DNA from: Argentina anserina
Taxonomy: Eukaryota > Streptophyta > Magnoliopsida > Rosales > Rosaceae
Direction of reading: 5' to 3'
Assembly: GCF_933775445.1 (NCBI RefSeq)
Contig: NC_065877.1
Span: 5,952,001 to 6,016,000, forward strand
Length of the DNA stretch: 64,000 nucleotides
Position 1 is the first letter of the stretch, and each line of letters opens with the position of its first letter. This document shows positions 62,764-64,000 of this stretch, in pieces. The position numbers were made by a program, and so were the translations under genes. The notes beneath the pieces were generated by a model, which worked only from the letters and a program-made list of their open reading frames with translations, was not told the DNA's origin and did not search any database.

Positions 62764-64000
62764 ATGGAGAGAAGCTTCGGGAAGGTTGTCAATGCCAACG
62801 ACAGAGACGAAGAGCTTGCTCTGTTTCTGGAGATGCGGCGCCGCGACAAGGTCAAGGAGAAAAATGGCAACTTTCTGCTCCTTCCGACCAAGACCGCCGG
62901 CGACGAGTTTGATGCTGCTCCTCCGCTAGGTACGACGGCGTTATGGGTCGTTTAAAGCTGAAGTCTTTAGTTTACTTCAGTTGGGTTTGTTTTGGTGTCT
63001 GTTTTTTTTTGTTCGTAATGGGTTTGTGTTGTTGATCAGAGTATGATAAGGCGATGTACAAGATTAATGGGTCGGCGGCGCCGGAGCGGAGGAGTAGAGT
63101 CGATGAGTTTTTGAACTCGGAGAATGAGAGATCGGAGTACGATTGGTGAGTCAGTGAATCTTTGATTTTTGTGGTTTGTGATTTTGAGCTGATTAGGAGG
63201 CATTGTGTAGTGGAGTAATGACGGGTTGGATTTATGAGGGAACTTGTTTGTGTTAAGATGAGTTGCCAAATTGGGTGTTGTTTTGTGGTAGAGATCTGAA
63301 CTTTTGACTCATGTTAGGAGTAACTGGTTTCTTAGGATCATTTCATTGGTTGAGGTTCAATTCTTGTTCAAATTGTGTAGTTTGTGGTATGAAATCTATA
63401 GTGCAATGTCAAGTGGTAAGTTGTGTTGGATTTATGATAAACTTTTGTATGTTATGCAGGCTAATTACTCCACCTGCTACCCCACTGTTTCCGTCTTTGG
63501 AGATGGAACCCCAAAAAACTTTGGTTAGTCAGATTGAGGAACCTAATGCACGCGATTCCGCTCCAAAATCTAGGGTAAGAACTCTGGCTAACCAATGCAT
63601 TATTATAGACATTGTTGAATTTGCGATATATGATCTGCAGCCTTCCTACATTTGATTCACCTGAGTGGTAGTAGCGTTATTCTGTCGTGCGTTTACTTCA
63701 ATTTCTCTCCAGCGTTTACATCAGAGTTCTTGGACTTATATTTTGTCTCAGCTTTTTGTTATTTACATTGGGAGTTGAGTTAACATATCAAGTCATATTT
63801 TGTTAAATGGCGGTGCAGCTAGCAAACACTGCAAAGATGGAAACTGCTTCAGACATCAAAGTAGCATCTAAGCAGTCAGCATTGCCATCACGACCGAATT
63901 CTTCCAGTAATAGTAACAGGAGACCCTCACCATCAAGAGGGCCAACAGCTGCCCCGCGTAGATCTGCAACACCAACTGGACGGTCCACATTACCTTCATC
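62764..64000 (+). CDS. Basic proline-rich (BPP-like) microtubule-associated protein, 3' part beyond window
   Basis: Four exons so far: 62764-62929, 63040-63145, 63460-63574 and 63819-64000 (open at the edge), about 189 residues. The N-terminus MERSFGKVVNANDRDEELAL and the block EYDWLITPPATPLFPSLE, followed by Ser/Pro/Arg-rich sequence (RPSPSRGPTAAPRRSATPTGRS), match a plant family variously annotated as mucin- or flocculation-like and as BASIC PROLINE-RICH PROTEINs that bind cortical microtubules. W107, in the YDW block, straddles intron 2. The low-complexity tail should continue past the window. Family fairly confident; the member (BPP4/BPP5 by position) is inferred. Confidence 0.82.

Overview
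This window is nuclear DNA from a flowering plant, almost certainly a eudicot and perhaps a rosid. Genes are split by AT-rich introns with GT/AG borders, intergenic DNA is AT-rich, gene families are plant-specific (LHCB4, RUS5, AIRP2, CAX, ITPK1), and DNA transposons are common. No rRNA, tRNA, CRISPR or prokaryotic operon was seen. Gene models were built by hand from splice signals, reading frame and family knowledge.

Layout: a GDSL esterase (minus, cut by the left edge) and a lysine-methyltransferase-like gene (plus) diverge at 2.3-3.2 kb. Two paralogous 11-exon vacuolar cation/H+ exchangers (CAX) lie at 7.2-10.2 and 22.5-26.2 kb. The 12 kb between them holds a 5.2 kb CACTA element carrying three nested hAT-like elements, a palindromic CACTA MITE and other repeats. 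The second CAX copy also has a MITE in intron 1 and a hAT-like element in intron 3. At 26.5-29.4 kb there are a 380-bp tandem duplication, a TIR element with an 8-bp target duplication, and a Mutator-like element split by a solo LTR. The block at 29.9-48.3 kb is compact and gene-rich: plastid ADP,ATP carrier, RUS5, AIRP2 (all plus), HMGB1 (minus) and LHCB4/CP29 (plus). Then come an IMP2-like pseudogene (49.1-50.1 kb), a yippee-like gene (52.2-54.2 kb), an intronless ITPK1-like kinase whose N-terminus is frameshifted (56.8-57.8 kb), 5 kb without a recognisable gene, and the start of a basic proline-rich (BPP-like) gene cut by the right edge.

From memory of the Arabidopsis gene order, the methyltransferase-CAX-carrier-RUS5-AIRP2-LHCB4 series matches At5g01470-At5g01530, and CAX-carrier-HMGB1 matches At3g51860-At3g51880, so this segment looks close to the arrangement before duplication. 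There is no operon-like functional unit. Shared themes are plastid function (carrier, LHCB4), vacuolar ion exchange (CAX pair) and ABA or stress signalling (AIRP2, ITPK1). I found no clearly new multi-gene system. The most unusual observations are the nested transposon block with intact target duplications, and two 8-bp frame-breaking quasi-duplications (in the ITPK1-like and IMP2-like loci) that look like hAT excision footprints.
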